A DNA stretch of 64,000 bases from positions 1 to 64,000 of the forward strand of contig JBIKNF010000007.1 in the NCBI GenBank assembly GCA_044358835.1. Reading direction: 5' to 3'. Below the pieces are notes generated by a model. It was given only the letters and a program-made list of their open reading frames with translations, ran no database searches and was not told where the DNA came from. A program made the position numbers and the translations under genes. This DNA comes from JAJTHC01 sp044358835 (lineage in GTDB: Bacteria; Cyanobacteriota; Vampirovibrionia; Vampirovibrionales; JAJTHC01). Of this stretch, positions 43,479-51,756 are shown piece by piece (position 1 is the stretch's first letter; every line of letters starts with the position of its first letter).

Positions 43479-43699
43479 GGGAGTTCCTTGTTCCTTTAAG
43501 GTGAAGTTGAGCGAACGTGTCGTTGCTGCGTGGGGATAGTCATTTTAAATGTTTGCGTCAGAAGAAATGAATTAAAAGAACTATCACATAATCAGGCAAC
43601 ATTATACAGTCTAGCATTTTTTTGGAATTTTGTATCAAACTCTTACAATTCTTTAACATTATATAGTATTTTTAACTAAAAAGTGGATGTTTAAACTCG

Positions 43700-43925
43700 T
43701 TGCATAAGCAGGCGTCCAAGCACTAAATCCGAGCGGGTGAGCGCACTGCGAATCCCCGAGCGATTTTGCGGACGTCGTGCAACAAGAATGATGCGACGAG
43801 GTGGGGATAAAAAACCTTCTTATTCACGAAGTGAATCTACCCCTTTAGGATGGAGAGGTTGGGAGAGGAAACCAACGGTTTTCTTTCCCAAGAGAAAAAG
43901 TCAGAGACTTTTTCGACATGAAGGG
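43700..43925 (+). repeat. Family C hairpin-rich repeat, copy 2
   Basis: The core from 43842 (TTTAGGATGGAGAGGTTGGG onwards) to 43918 matches copy 1 with about one difference. The preceding 140 bases are alignable with gaps, keeping the TTCACGAAGTGAA palindrome. After the core the two diverge. Confidence 0.8.
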
Positions 43926-43959
43926 GGGGAACGAAGGGGAGGTGAGTGTCGCATAAAAA

Positions 43960-44040
43960 GATGTAACGATTTGTGTAACAATGGAGGAGGGTGGGGTGAA
44001 AAGCGCACAACGGTTGCTTGACGCTGTTTTTATAATAGAG
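43960..44040 (+). promoter_or_regulatory. Promoter-like block D, copy 1
   Basis: ATGTAACGATTT, then GCGCAC.ACG and TTGCTTGACGCTGTTTTTATAATAG. The parts GTAACGATTT and TTGCTTGACG recur in the same order at 53021 and 53695. A TTGACG and a TATAAT are both present but too close (7 bases) to pair with each other. Confidence 0.55.
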
Positions 44041-44201
44041 GGTACAGAAAAATAGCGAAAGTATTTTGAGTGGCGTAAAAAGTGATGAAAAGTCTTCAAA
44101 ACCATTTTACGAAGGATTCATCTACCAAGTGACGCAGGGGGAGGCGGTTCAGCCAACAGGGCATACAGCCCCCCCACCATAAATCAGAAAAGGAGAAAAC
44201 A

Positions 44202-44930
44202 ATGCTAAAGCTAGGCCAAGTGTTCAATAGACAGGTTGCAAGATTTAACCGGGCGTGGGAGATAAATTCCGGGGGAGGTATTAGTCCTAATGTTCCAATC
44301 GAATTTCGCTACTTATTTGAAGATGCGACGTCAAATAACCTCGAATTGCGTAAAAATGCATTCGAGCAATTATCGCGTTACCTGACGAATAGAACGCCAA
44401 CAGCAGATCGAGGCCCACTAAGAGAAAAAATTAACAAGCAATTGAATGATTTGTCTACGCAACCAGAGTGGCCTACTTTCGGTATGAAGTCGGGCATATC
44501 AAAGGGTCAACCTTGGCTTGGACCGAAGATGAAGGACGGTGCAGGACAAGAAAACTTTTGGGGTATGGTTGGCTCTGATAACTTGGACGCCCTCTCCGAG
44601 GGACTCGGATATTTAGGTACTGTTGAAATTGAGGAACTGCTATCCTCACCAGCACTTAAAAAGTGGAGACCACCAGAAGGATTCTGGGAATTACCTGTGT
44701 CTAAGCAGAGGCCCATTCTGGAGAGAGCCCTAAGAGAAAAAACAACTGCTGCTACAATAGAAGTAGTAAATGGGGAAGTAAGATTCCTAGACCCCCCAGA
44801 TATTAGAAACCTTGTTAACATTTCTTTTGCAAACGGAGAGAAACTCTTGCCCGCAGGAACGACAGTAGACATGCCATTAATACCTCCTGCAGCTGAGGTT
44901 AGATTATCGAGGGTACAGAGAAAAAGCTAA
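44202..44930 (+). CDS. Hypothetical protein in repeat-rich region
   Basis: The 242-residue product is unrecognised. It is mostly helical at the start (IEFRYLFEDATSNNLELRKNAFEQLSRYL could be a HEAT-like pair) and has a strand-rich end. There is no signal peptide or membrane segment. An AAAGGAG site precedes the ATG, so translation is plausible. Codon use is AT-rich relative to pyrE and coaX. Repeats lie on both sides, and AAGTGACGCAGGG occurs before and after the gene (44126 and 44949), as if the gene were carried in a repeat-bounded cassette. Confidence 0.6.
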   Translation: MLKLGQVFNRQVARFNRAWEINSGGGISPNVPIEFRYLFEDATSNNLELRKNAFEQLSRYLTNRTPTADRGPLREKINKQLNDLSTQPEWPTFGMKSGISKGQPWLGPKMKDGAGQENFWGMVGSDNLDALSEGLGYLGTVEIEELLSSPALKKWRPPEGFWELPVSKQRPILERALREKTTAATIEVVNGEVRFLDPPDIRNLVNISFANGEKLLPAGTTVDMPLIPPAAEVRLSRVQRKS

Positions 44931-45039
44931 AGGGCGGATTCAAGTAACAAGTGACGCAGGGAAGATTGGTCAAGCGGCTTGACGCTGTATCTCCGCTGGT
45001 GTGGCGAATTTCTTGGACGGTTGTTTAGCTTTCGTTCCA

Positions 45040-45240
45040 CTAATTAAGTGAAGCAGGGGAGGAGAAACGCAAGGCATTCTTCCCCGTCCCCCCTTGAACC
45101 GCCTTTAGAGGGTTTGAGTAATCACCCCATTTATAGGCAAATTATAATGCAGACCGCCTATGGCGGTTTGGCGGCACAAAGACCCCCAAGCACCAGCGTT
45201 AAACGGAGCGAGAAACCCCAAAATACAAAGATTCTCAAGA
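45040..45240 (+). repeat. Family C-related repeat, diverged copy 3
   Basis: Segments resembling the right part of copy 1: CGCCTTTAGAGGG, GCACCAGCGTTAAACGGAGCG and GAGAAACCCCAAAATACAAAG match 39470-39545 with several changes. An additional palindrome, ACCGCCTATGGCGGT, lies at 45153-45167. The left boundary is uncertain. Confidence 0.5.
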
Positions 45241-45290
45241 CTGCTACTGTTTAAATAGAAAATACTATTATAATCAAGCAAAAAAATCGT

Positions 45291-45336
45291 AGCGACAACG
45301 AAGACGCCAGACGCTATTCAATCGTTTAATTGGTAT
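45291..45336 (+). repeat. Family A right-end fragment
   Basis: AGCGACAACGAAGACGCC through ATTGGTAT equals the last 46 bases of the element, with one change. The left two-thirds is missing. The terminal repeat overlaps the 3' end of coaX and provides its last five codons and stop. Confidence 0.85.
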
Positions 45337-46136
45337 AAAGACCAAAACGCCCCCAAATCAGGCACCTGAACACAAGGCAGGTTTAGCGAATCCCCTAAGC
45401 CCGCTTGAAGTAAGGCAGGGGCATGCCCGCCCGTTAAAATCACCATAGGGACTTCTCCCCCAAAACAAGCCAACACTTGTTCACGCACGGCATGCGCCAG
45501 CCCCAACACATAAGGACGCTGCCCCCCATAGCCTAAAGCCGTTGCCGTGTTATGCCCCAAATCTAAGAACAGTTCTTCATTGCGTGAAGGGCGTAAATGG
45601 GGCGCTTTTTCCAACAAAGCGGATTGCCACACGCCGTAGCCCCCTTGAATCCATCCGCCGAAATGGGTGCGTTCTACCATAAAATCAACGGTTGTGGCTG
45701 TTCCCGCTGAAATGACCACCACGCCCGCTGCTTCCACCAGTTGACGCGCGGCCACCAAGTGAAGCATGCGATCTAAGCCGAGTTCATCAAGGTTGTAATG
45801 CCAGGCGTCTAAGGCAGGGGCTAGCGACGCTTTTTCAAGGGATTCAAGCACCCACGGGGGCGCTTGGTGTGAAGCGTCTTCTAAGGCGTCTTTTAAAGTG
45901 GCTTGAAAAACAGGCGGTAAAGATGATCGCCACCGCACGCGTCGTGCGTGTTGAGCCCTTAAAAAATCGAGTAACGGGCCGGCATTTTCAAGCAACGCGG
46001 GGGTCGAAAATACCTGAACCTGCACGTGATGGTGCGCATTTTTAAAAAAGACTTTCACCGCTGTATTGCCAGCGTCTATATCGTGTGTACAATAAGAAGA
46101 GTAAGGGGCGTGACTTGTTTTGGCAACGGTATTCAT
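45318..46136 (-). CDS. coaX: Type III pantothenate kinase
   Basis: CoaX phosphorylates pantothenate, the first step of coenzyme A synthesis. The ASKHA-fold motifs are DIDAGNTAVKVFF (phosphate 1, about 20), VISAGTATTVDFM (about 128), GGWIQGGYGVW (about 147) and VILTGGHAPALL (about 238). I favour ATG 46136; ATG 46160 would require translating a TGCTATAAT box. The end of the protein, YQLND plus stop, comes from a family A terminal repeat and equals the end of HemD. Transcription diverges from the TreS-like gene 67 bases away. Confidence 0.88.
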   Translation of the reverse strand: MNTVAKTSHAPYSSYCTHDIDAGNTAVKVFFKNAHHHVQVQVFSTPALLENAGPLLDFLRAQHARRVRWRSSLPPVFQATLKDALEDASHQAPPWVLESLEKASLAPALDAWHYNLDELGLDRMLHLVAARQLVEAAGVVVISAGTATTVDFMVERTHFGGWIQGGYGVWQSALLEKAPHLRPSRNEELFLDLGHNTATALGYGGQRPYVLGLAHAVREQVLACFGGEVPMVILTGGHAPALLQAGLGDSLNLPCVQVPDLGAFWSLYQLND

Positions 46137-46142
46137 GGCTCC

Positions 46143-46151
46143 ATTATAGCA
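46143..46151 (-). promoter_or_regulatory. Extended -10 box predicting leaderless coaX mRNA
   Basis: On the minus strand TGCTATAAT is a perfect extended -10. Its expected start point, 7 bases downstream, is the A of the coaX ATG at 46136. Confidence 0.5.
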
Positions 46152-46203
46152 GTAAGTCATTAGATGTGTACCCCATTGCTTGGCAATGAGTTAAAGGAAG
46201 ACC

Positions 46204-48201
46204 ATGATCACGATGATGCCAAGTAAACGCATACGCCCCCGATTATTTCACACTCGCCCCACCAAACTTAAACACAGCTGGACGTATAGCCCCCAAGTCC
46301 AAGCCATTCATGGTAGCCCCAAAGCCTTGTGGAAACGCCTAGAAAATGCCTTGATTCACGTGTACGGCCCCGCCACGGTGGCGCATTTAATGCCCACGAT
46401 TTTTCAACAACTTCAAAAAAGTCGTCAAACACGCCCCACCGCACGCCAAGCCCTTGACGATAAACGTTCGGTGGATTGGGTGAAAGATGAAGTGGTCTAC
46501 ATGCTTTACCCCGAACGTTTTGGCGTGGGGAGCCATACCAATCACGCCGAAGGAAAAATTCACGGCGATTTTGACGCCATTCGTGAACAGTTGCCTTACC
46601 TTAAAAGCTTGGGTGTTACAACGCTGTATATTTTACCGTTTATGTCGTCTCCTCTTGGGGATGCGGGCTTTGATGTTTCGGATTACACCAATGTGCGTGA
46701 AGATTTAGGGGGACTTGAAGCCTTCCGTCGTTTTAGAGACAACGCGAGTGCCATGGGCTTTAAACTAAAATCCGACTTAATTTTAAACCACATTAGCGAT
46801 CAACACCCGTGGTTTCAACAAGCCTTGGCCGGCAACCCCGAAAAGCTCGACTACTTTGTGTACCGAAAAGAAGCCCCCCTCTACAAGCGCTACCGCGACG
46901 AACAACGCGGGATTGTGTGTGATTACACCGAAGCCGATGGCTCCATTTCCTCTCGTCGTTTAATGTTTCCAGATCAAGTGGAATGCCATTACCGCCTGAT
47001 TCACATTGATTCAGAAGACTACTATTTTTATCATTCCTTTTACCCCTTTCAAGTGGATCTGAACTGGGAAAACCCCAATGTGTTGTTGGATGTCTTAAAC
47101 GTCATTGCCTTTTGGGTCAATGAAGGCGTCGATATTTTTCGTTTAGATGCCATTCCCTACCTGATTAAAGATTTTGGAACCGATGGAGAAAATCGGCCTC
47201 GTACCCATTCAGTCGTTGAAGCCATGAGTTGCTTCTTGCAATTACTGGCGCCTAGCACCATTTTTCAAGCCGAAGCGTGCCAGTGGCCTCAGGATATTTT
47301 GCCCTATTTCGGCACGGCCGATTCCCCCACCCACCGCAGTTCAGAAGTGCAAGTGTGCTATCACTTCCCAGTAATGCCCGCCATTTGGGGAAGCTTGCTT
47401 GAAGAGCGGGCGGCCTTGTTTTGGCAAGCCATTGAAGAAACCCCCGCCATTCCAGCCACCTGTGCGTGGGCCATGTTTTTGCGTGTGCATGACGAACTAA
47501 CCCTTGAAATGACGGATGTGGACACCCGCAAACGCTTGTATGAAAAATTAGAAAGCAAGGGCGAAAGCTTTAGAAGTGGTTTAGGCGTTAGTGGCCGACT
47601 GGCGAGCTTTTTAGATGAAGACCCCCGCCGTATTATTAAGGCCTATGCCCTTTTATTAAGCTTACCAGGGCTGCCGATTATTTACTTTGGCGATGAACTT
47701 GGTGAAGTCAACAACACCAGCTTTGCGCAAGACGCTTCTGCCCAACGCTTGGCCATGATTCAATCCACCGGCCAAACGGCCTTAAGTTCCACGTACGACA
47801 GCAGAGACATCAACCGTTCGCCCCTAACAGCTGAAGCGTTAAGTCGCGTGCTTAAGCGTCGCCACAACGACAAAGGCGTGTTGTTTCAACAAATGCAAGG
47901 CCTCATTGAAACCCGCCTAGCCAGTGAAGCGTTGCGTCGTGGGGATTTAACCCCCCTTCGTTTTGGCCCGCATGCCAGCGCGTCTTTACTGGCGTTTCAG
48001 CGTCAAAGCGAACATGAAACCGTGTGGGTGTTAATTAACCTGAGTGCTTCCGCCATGACGCTAGACTTAAGTCAAGTCATGGATTTAAACCAAGACAGTA
48101 AGCCTCACTTTGCGTTTAAGGATCTGTTAAATGATGAGGTGATGAATGAACATCACTTGCGACTGGCACCCTATGCCTTTCGCTTCTTAAAGCATCTGTA
48201 G
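46204..48201 (+). CDS. GH13 trehalose synthase-like enzyme (TreS type)
   Basis: The 665-residue protein is an alpha-amylase-superfamily enzyme. The four GH13 regions are visible: KSDLILNHISDQHPWF (about 190), DIFRLDAIPYLIKDFGTDGEN with the nucleophile Asp (about 312), FQAEACQWPQD with the acid Glu (about 354) and LRVHDELTLEM (about 427). These, with the neighbouring HFPVMPAIW, are closest to maltose alpha-glucosyltransferase (trehalose synthase), which isomerises maltose to trehalose. A related hydrolase or sucrose enzyme is possible. The first 90 residues are family-unlike. AAGGAAG precedes the ATG. There is no signal peptide, so it is cytoplasmic. Confidence 0.82.
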   Translation: MITMMPSKRIRPRLFHTRPTKLKHSWTYSPQVQAIHGSPKALWKRLENALIHVYGPATVAHLMPTIFQQLQKSRQTRPTARQALDDKRSVDWVKDEVVYMLYPERFGVGSHTNHAEGKIHGDFDAIREQLPYLKSLGVTTLYILPFMSSPLGDAGFDVSDYTNVREDLGGLEAFRRFRDNASAMGFKLKSDLILNHISDQHPWFQQALAGNPEKLDYFVYRKEAPLYKRYRDEQRGIVCDYTEADGSISSRRLMFPDQVECHYRLIHIDSEDYYFYHSFYPFQVDLNWENPNVLLDVLNVIAFWVNEGVDIFRLDAIPYLIKDFGTDGENRPRTHSVVEAMSCFLQLLAPSTIFQAEACQWPQDILPYFGTADSPTHRSSEVQVCYHFPVMPAIWGSLLEERAALFWQAIEETPAIPATCAWAMFLRVHDELTLEMTDVDTRKRLYEKLESKGESFRSGLGVSGRLASFLDEDPRRIIKAYALLLSLPGLPIIYFGDELGEVNNTSFAQDASAQRLAMIQSTGQTALSSTYDSRDINRSPLTAEALSRVLKRRHNDKGVLFQQMQGLIETRLASEALRRGDLTPLRFGPHASASLLAFQRQSEHETVWVLINLSASAMTLDLSQVMDLNQDSKPHFAFKDLLNDEVMNEHHLRLAPYAFRFLKHL

Positions 48202-48217
48202 GCGAATCAAAGCATTT

Positions 48218-49315
48218 TTATTTGTTTTGCATGCCAAAAGCAGGCGAAGCGCCGTCTAAACCCAATGAAGGGGTAGGCACATGCACCTGTATGCCTGAAC
48301 GAGGCCGTGCCTTGAGTTCTTTAATCAAGCACACCCGCCGATGCTCCACGGCTTCTGACAAAAACGTGGCCACATTTTGCTTGAACGCCGTTTGGCACTG
48401 ATTAACTTGCAAGCGAATAACAGCCTGAGGGTCTTGCATCCGAATATAGTCCACCCACAAGTTCAACAAGGCTTTGACTTCCACCACTTGATGCAACGGC
48501 GGTAAAATCCAGATCGTCCATTCATGAAGCGACGGATCCATAGGGGCATGGAGTTCCACCAAACACCCACACGCGTCCACCCCGCGGTGTGAATCAGAAC
48601 CCGATGAAGAAGAAGACAATGGTAAAAACCAGCGTTCCACTTGAGTGGTGGGCTTAAAATGTTGTGGCACCTTGCTTAAGGCGTGCTTCCACAACAACGG
48701 CAATTGCTGGTTATAATGTTCACACACACTGCGGGCATGGGCAGGGGTCACCCGTTTATAACCCGCTTGCCTTAAGGGACCTTCTCCTGTTGAAGAACGG
48801 CCTTCTTCAGAAAAAGCAGACGTAAGCGCAGAAGTAACCGCCGATTGCTCTTCTTCGCGTGAGCGGGTGGGCCAGTAAAAATAAGCGTCTTCTAAAGCGA
48901 CTTGAAAGCCCTGATGCTTGAATAAGGTAAGCCGTGCCGAATCAAGAGGGCTTAATTCAACCAAAATAAAGCGCACCCCTCGTTTTTGATGAAACTGAAA
49001 CAAGGCCTCTAAAAAATCCAGCTGAATGGCCCACCCCTGTTCTAGGGAAGCCTCAACGTCAAAGCCAATTAAATAGCGACGAAACGTCAGTACAGGGTCA
49101 CTTTGCATAATGGCAACCCCTAAAACCGCGTCATGATTTTGCCAGGCTTGAATCAAGGGGAAAGGCATTTGCCCCCCTGAAAGAGAAGCCAAAAGCGTGT
49201 AAAGCCATAGTTTGGGTGAAGTCCACGACATCCAGCCCGTGGCCTTAAAGCCTTGCTTCTTTAAGTGCTGGGCCAGTAAAGACGCATTTTTGAAAGAAAG
49301 GGTATGTAGGGACAT
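48218..49315 (-). CDS. GNAT-like acyltransferase family protein, weakly assigned
   Basis: The 365-residue protein shows, in its first 155 residues, the strand-helix order of a GNAT domain, ending with GVRFILVELSPLDSARLTLFKHQGFQVA (about 115-140), which resembles the acetyl-CoA-binding helix and following strand. The rest is unrecognised and contains Ser/Glu-rich linkers (EEEQSAVTSALTSAFSEEGR; SSSSGSDS). An AAGAGG site precedes the ATG. It converges with the TreS-like gene and diverges from smpB. Confidence 0.55.
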   Translation of the reverse strand: MSLHTLSFKNASLLAQHLKKQGFKATGWMSWTSPKLWLYTLLASLSGGQMPFPLIQAWQNHDAVLGVAIMQSDPVLTFRRYLIGFDVEASLEQGWAIQLDFLEALFQFHQKRGVRFILVELSPLDSARLTLFKHQGFQVALEDAYFYWPTRSREEEQSAVTSALTSAFSEEGRSSTGEGPLRQAGYKRVTPAHARSVCEHYNQQLPLLWKHALSKVPQHFKPTTQVERWFLPLSSSSSGSDSHRGVDACGCLVELHAPMDPSLHEWTIWILPPLHQVVEVKALLNLWVDYIRMQDPQAVIRLQVNQCQTAFKQNVATFLSEAVEHRRVCLIKELKARPRSGIQVHVPTPSLGLDGASPAFGMQNK

Positions 49316-49418
49316 TGAAACCTCTTTTCGATGATCTTTGGCGAAGCATTAGGGAATAGGACGTTTCTATATTATACTATAGAAAGCTGTAGTCGTTCCT
49401 TTTATGGAAAGTGAAGTT

Positions 49419-49871
49419 ATGTCCAAAACCATTGTTTCAAACCGAAAAGCCTACCATGAATACCATGTGCTTGAAACATACACAACGGGCATTGTGCTTA
49501 CAGGCACTGAAATTAAGTCGCTGCGGGCAGGTAAAGTCAGCATGGTGGACGCCCACGCCCGTGTTGAAAAGGGGGAAGTGTTCTTGTACAGCTTGAATAT
49601 CTCGCCTTATGAATCAGGGACGCATTATAATCACGCCCCCACCCGAATCCGCAAACTACTCCTTCAAAAAAGGGAAATTACTAAACTTTCTGAAAAAATC
49701 AAAGAAAAAGGACTAACATTAATACCATTGAAGCTTTACTTTAGTCGCTGTTGGGTGAAAGTAGAATTGGGCGTTTGTCGGGGTAAAAAGCTCCATGACA
49801 AACGAGATACCCTGCGCATTCAACAGGTCAATCGGGACATGGATCGTGCTAAAAAAAGCTTTAATTCTTAA
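49419..49871 (+). CDS. smpB: SsrA-binding protein SmpB
   Basis: SmpB delivers tmRNA to stalled ribosomes. The OB-fold core shows NRKAYHEYHVLETYTTGIVLTGTEIKSLRAGK and HDKRDTLRIQQVNRDMDRAKK near the C-terminus. I choose ATG 49419 (MSKTIVSN) behind GGAAAGTGA rather than ATG 49404. At 150 residues the size is right. No tmRNA gene is recognisable nearby. A TATACT lies at 49373-49378. Confidence 0.95.
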   Translation: MSKTIVSNRKAYHEYHVLETYTTGIVLTGTEIKSLRAGKVSMVDAHARVEKGEVFLYSLNISPYESGTHYNHAPTRIRKLLLQKREITKLSEKIKEKGLTLIPLKLYFSRCWVKVELGVCRGKKLHDKRDTLRIQQVNRDMDRAKKSFNS

Positions 49872-49921
49872 TGTACCCCTGCTTTACACCCGCCCCTTAA
49901 CGCCAAAAGGTTCTCGTTCCT

Positions 49922-51235
49922 ATGCCTTCGCCACACTCGCCAAATGACGCCATTCCCACTGAATCTTCTGCTGTTGCGGAACCACTCAAGCGACGTCGCA
50001 TGGGGGCTTCTTCGCATACAGATGAATTTGGTATTCCCATTAGCACCCCCGCCAACTATGAACCGCTCGCCATTGGCGTAAAAGACGAATTGCTCTGCGT
50101 TTTTCCGCGTTCGTTGCAAGCCGTTCCCTTAGCGTTGTTGCCGTGTGGGGTGGAACTCACCTTGGCCAAAAAAGTGGTGCAACCGCAGGATGCCTCCTTA
50201 CTAAATCAAATGCTTCGTCAAGCATTTCGCTTTTTAAGCAATGTTCCAGTTGAAACCCAAGCACCTAAAAAACCCAGAAAAACAACCCAAACGCCCCCCC
50301 CGCTTAAAGAAGTAGACGACTTAAGCACCGCGTATTACAAAGGCCAAGTGCCTGAAATTTTATTTGCGCATACGGCCTTACCCGAAGCTGAAACCGCCTT
50401 GATTGAAGATTTAGCGGTGTATGCTGAAAAATTATTGAGTATGGGCTTTATTTCGGCCGATGCACGAAGTAACACGCCCTTAAGCGCGTTTAATGAAGAT
50501 TCAGCAGTTCATCGCGCCGTACCTTGTGTGGTGATTGTGGGGCATGGGTTTTTGTACCAACGCTTTTTAAAGCACTTTTTGGCTCGATTGTCCCAAGTCG
50601 GGCATAGCCAAGCGGAACGAAAAGCCCTGCAAAAACTGTTGCTTGGCCGTGTGTGCCGAGGGCAATTACTCAGCGGGGCAGATGTTCCCACCCCCCCCAC
50701 CCCCGCTGTAGATGCCATCCACGCTGTAGACGGGAAGCCTTTGGCCAGCGTGATGTTTAAAATCGCGGGGGGCTTAAATCAAACCCAACGTCAGATTCAA
50801 CAAGCCTTGGGGCGTCATGGGGTTAGCGTTAGTGTGGAACATAATTCCCCTAACCCCGCCGAACGCCTTGAACTGGTGGCCTTAAATGATGTTTTGCAAA
50901 GTGTGGTGGTTCCCCAAGCCTATACCCACTGGGAAAGCACCCAAAAACGGCGTGCTTCCTTAAAATCCATCAGTTATTATAGGCAAACTTTGTTAAAAAC
51001 GTTGTTTGAAATTGGGGTGGCGCGTCAGGCTTTTCAGCGTTATGAATTGCCTGTGGCCTTAGGCATGCCGTGTGAAAAAGGGGATTTCAATACCCCTTCA
51101 GAAGAGGTGTTTCACTTTATTAGTGACGAACTGCGGGATTTCTTGCCCGTGTTGGTGGACTATGCCACTGAACTTCAACTCCTAGAAGACGATCAAACGC
51201 TTGCGGAAATAGCCAGTCACCTCACACAAATATAA
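49922..51235 (+). CDS. Hypothetical protein, cytoplasmic, unassigned
   Basis: The 437-residue product matches no family I know. The N-terminal 50 residues are polar and probably disordered, with a basic KRRR patch. A Lys/Pro-rich linker follows at about 115-135. The rest alternates helices and strands (AVPCVVIVGHGFLYQRFLKHFL). There is no export signal. It starts 50 bases after smpB on the same strand and may share its transcript. A 21-bp tandem array begins 15 bases after its stop. Confidence 0.7.
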   Translation: MPSPHSPNDAIPTESSAVAEPLKRRRMGASSHTDEFGIPISTPANYEPLAIGVKDELLCVFPRSLQAVPLALLPCGVELTLAKKVVQPQDASLLNQMLRQAFRFLSNVPVETQAPKKPRKTTQTPPPLKEVDDLSTAYYKGQVPEILFAHTALPEAETALIEDLAVYAEKLLSMGFISADARSNTPLSAFNEDSAVHRAVPCVVIVGHGFLYQRFLKHFLARLSQVGHSQAERKALQKLLLGRVCRGQLLSGADVPTPPTPAVDAIHAVDGKPLASVMFKIAGGLNQTQRQIQQALGRHGVSVSVEHNSPNPAERLELVALNDVLQSVVVPQAYTHWESTQKRRASLKSISYYRQTLLKTLFEIGVARQAFQRYELPVALGMPCEKGDFNTPSEEVFHFISDELRDFLPVLVDYATELQLLEDDQTLAEIASHLTQI

Positions 51236-51249
51236 AAACAGGGGTACTT

Positions 51250-51374
51250 TTTGACCCACAAAAGTCGACTTTTCGACCCATGAAAGTCTGTTTTCTGGCC
51301 ACGAAAGTCGTTTTTTTGACCCATGAAAGTCTGTTTTCTGGCCACGAAAGTCCGATTTCTGGCCACGAAAGTAA
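51250..51374. repeat. Tandem 21-22-bp repeat array 2
   Basis: About six units of CTGGCCACGAAAGTCTGTTTT or TGACCCATGAAAGTC type lie head to tail. The core GCCACGAAAGTC and CCATGAAAGTC recurs as in array 1. The units alternate between GGCCAC and GACCCA starts, and the step varies between 21 and 22. Confidence 0.88.
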
Positions 51375-51502
51375 GGGGTTTTGAAGGATTTAGGCATTTT
51401 TCGCCTTGTTTCACCTATCGGATACTATAGATTTTCAAACAACTACTCTTCTTTAGCATGACACATTTTTGATGTGTTTCCTAGTGGCTAAACCCCACTA
51501 TA

Positions 51503-51676
51503 GAAGGCTCTGCGAAAGTCCTTTTGCTTTGTCCCTCCTCCCTTAGGTCGCACGCCTCGCCTATGGCGGGCTTCGCTAGGAGGAGGGAACACCAGCTATG
51601 GACGGGCATCCCGAATCCCTCACCCCAACCCTCTCCCTAAGGGAGAGGGAGTAAAACGCCCTTCTGCAGAAGCTTC
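51503..51676 (+). repeat. Family B miniature element, flanked by TATA
   Basis: GAAGGCTCTGCGAAAGTCC at the left and an imperfect inverted copy (CTTCTGCAGAAGCTTC) at the right are each bordered by TATA (51499-51502 and 51677-51680). The interior has two GC-rich hairpins (CCTCCTCCC...GGAGGAGGG and CCCTCTCCCTAAGGGAGAGGG). There is no coding frame. It matches the element nested at 62918 in its termini only. Confidence 0.75.
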
Positions 51677-51690
51677 TATAGCGATAGATA

Positions 51691-51725
51691 CAAAAAGGGA
51701 GCATCTCTTGTAGAGGCTCCCTTTT
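51691..51725 (-). terminator. Intrinsic terminator after rpsA
   Basis: On the minus strand AAAGGGAGC and GCTCCCTTT form a stem, with an additional CTCTACAAGAG inner stem, followed by a T-run. It begins about 30 bases after the rpsA stop. The hairpin is nearly symmetric and could also work in the other direction. Confidence 0.85.
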
Positions 51726-51756
51726 CTTAAAATAAAGATATAGCCGTCTTTAGAGA

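Larger units (their letters stand above)
43479..44201. other. Gene-poor region of repeats ahead of an orphan gene
   Basis: These 720 bases hold an AT-rich part (43540-43680), a family C repeat (43700-43925) and a promoter-like block shared with 53021 (43960-44040). No credible gene is seen. Confidence 0.6.
51236..51756. other. Intergenic region with tandem array, family B element and terminator
   Basis: These 520 bases hold the 21-bp array (51250-51374), a family B element (51503-51676) and the rpsA terminator (51691-51725), but no credible gene. Confidence 0.7.

Noticed and set aside
43737..44105. Short frames on both strands in the 43.7-44.1 kb repeat
   Set aside because: They cover hairpin-rich repeat DNA and are not preserved in the sister copy at 39225.
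45048..45254. 68-codon plus-strand frame
   Set aside because: It lies within family C repeat sequence, has no ribosome site and is Pro/Ser/Thr-rich by composition only.
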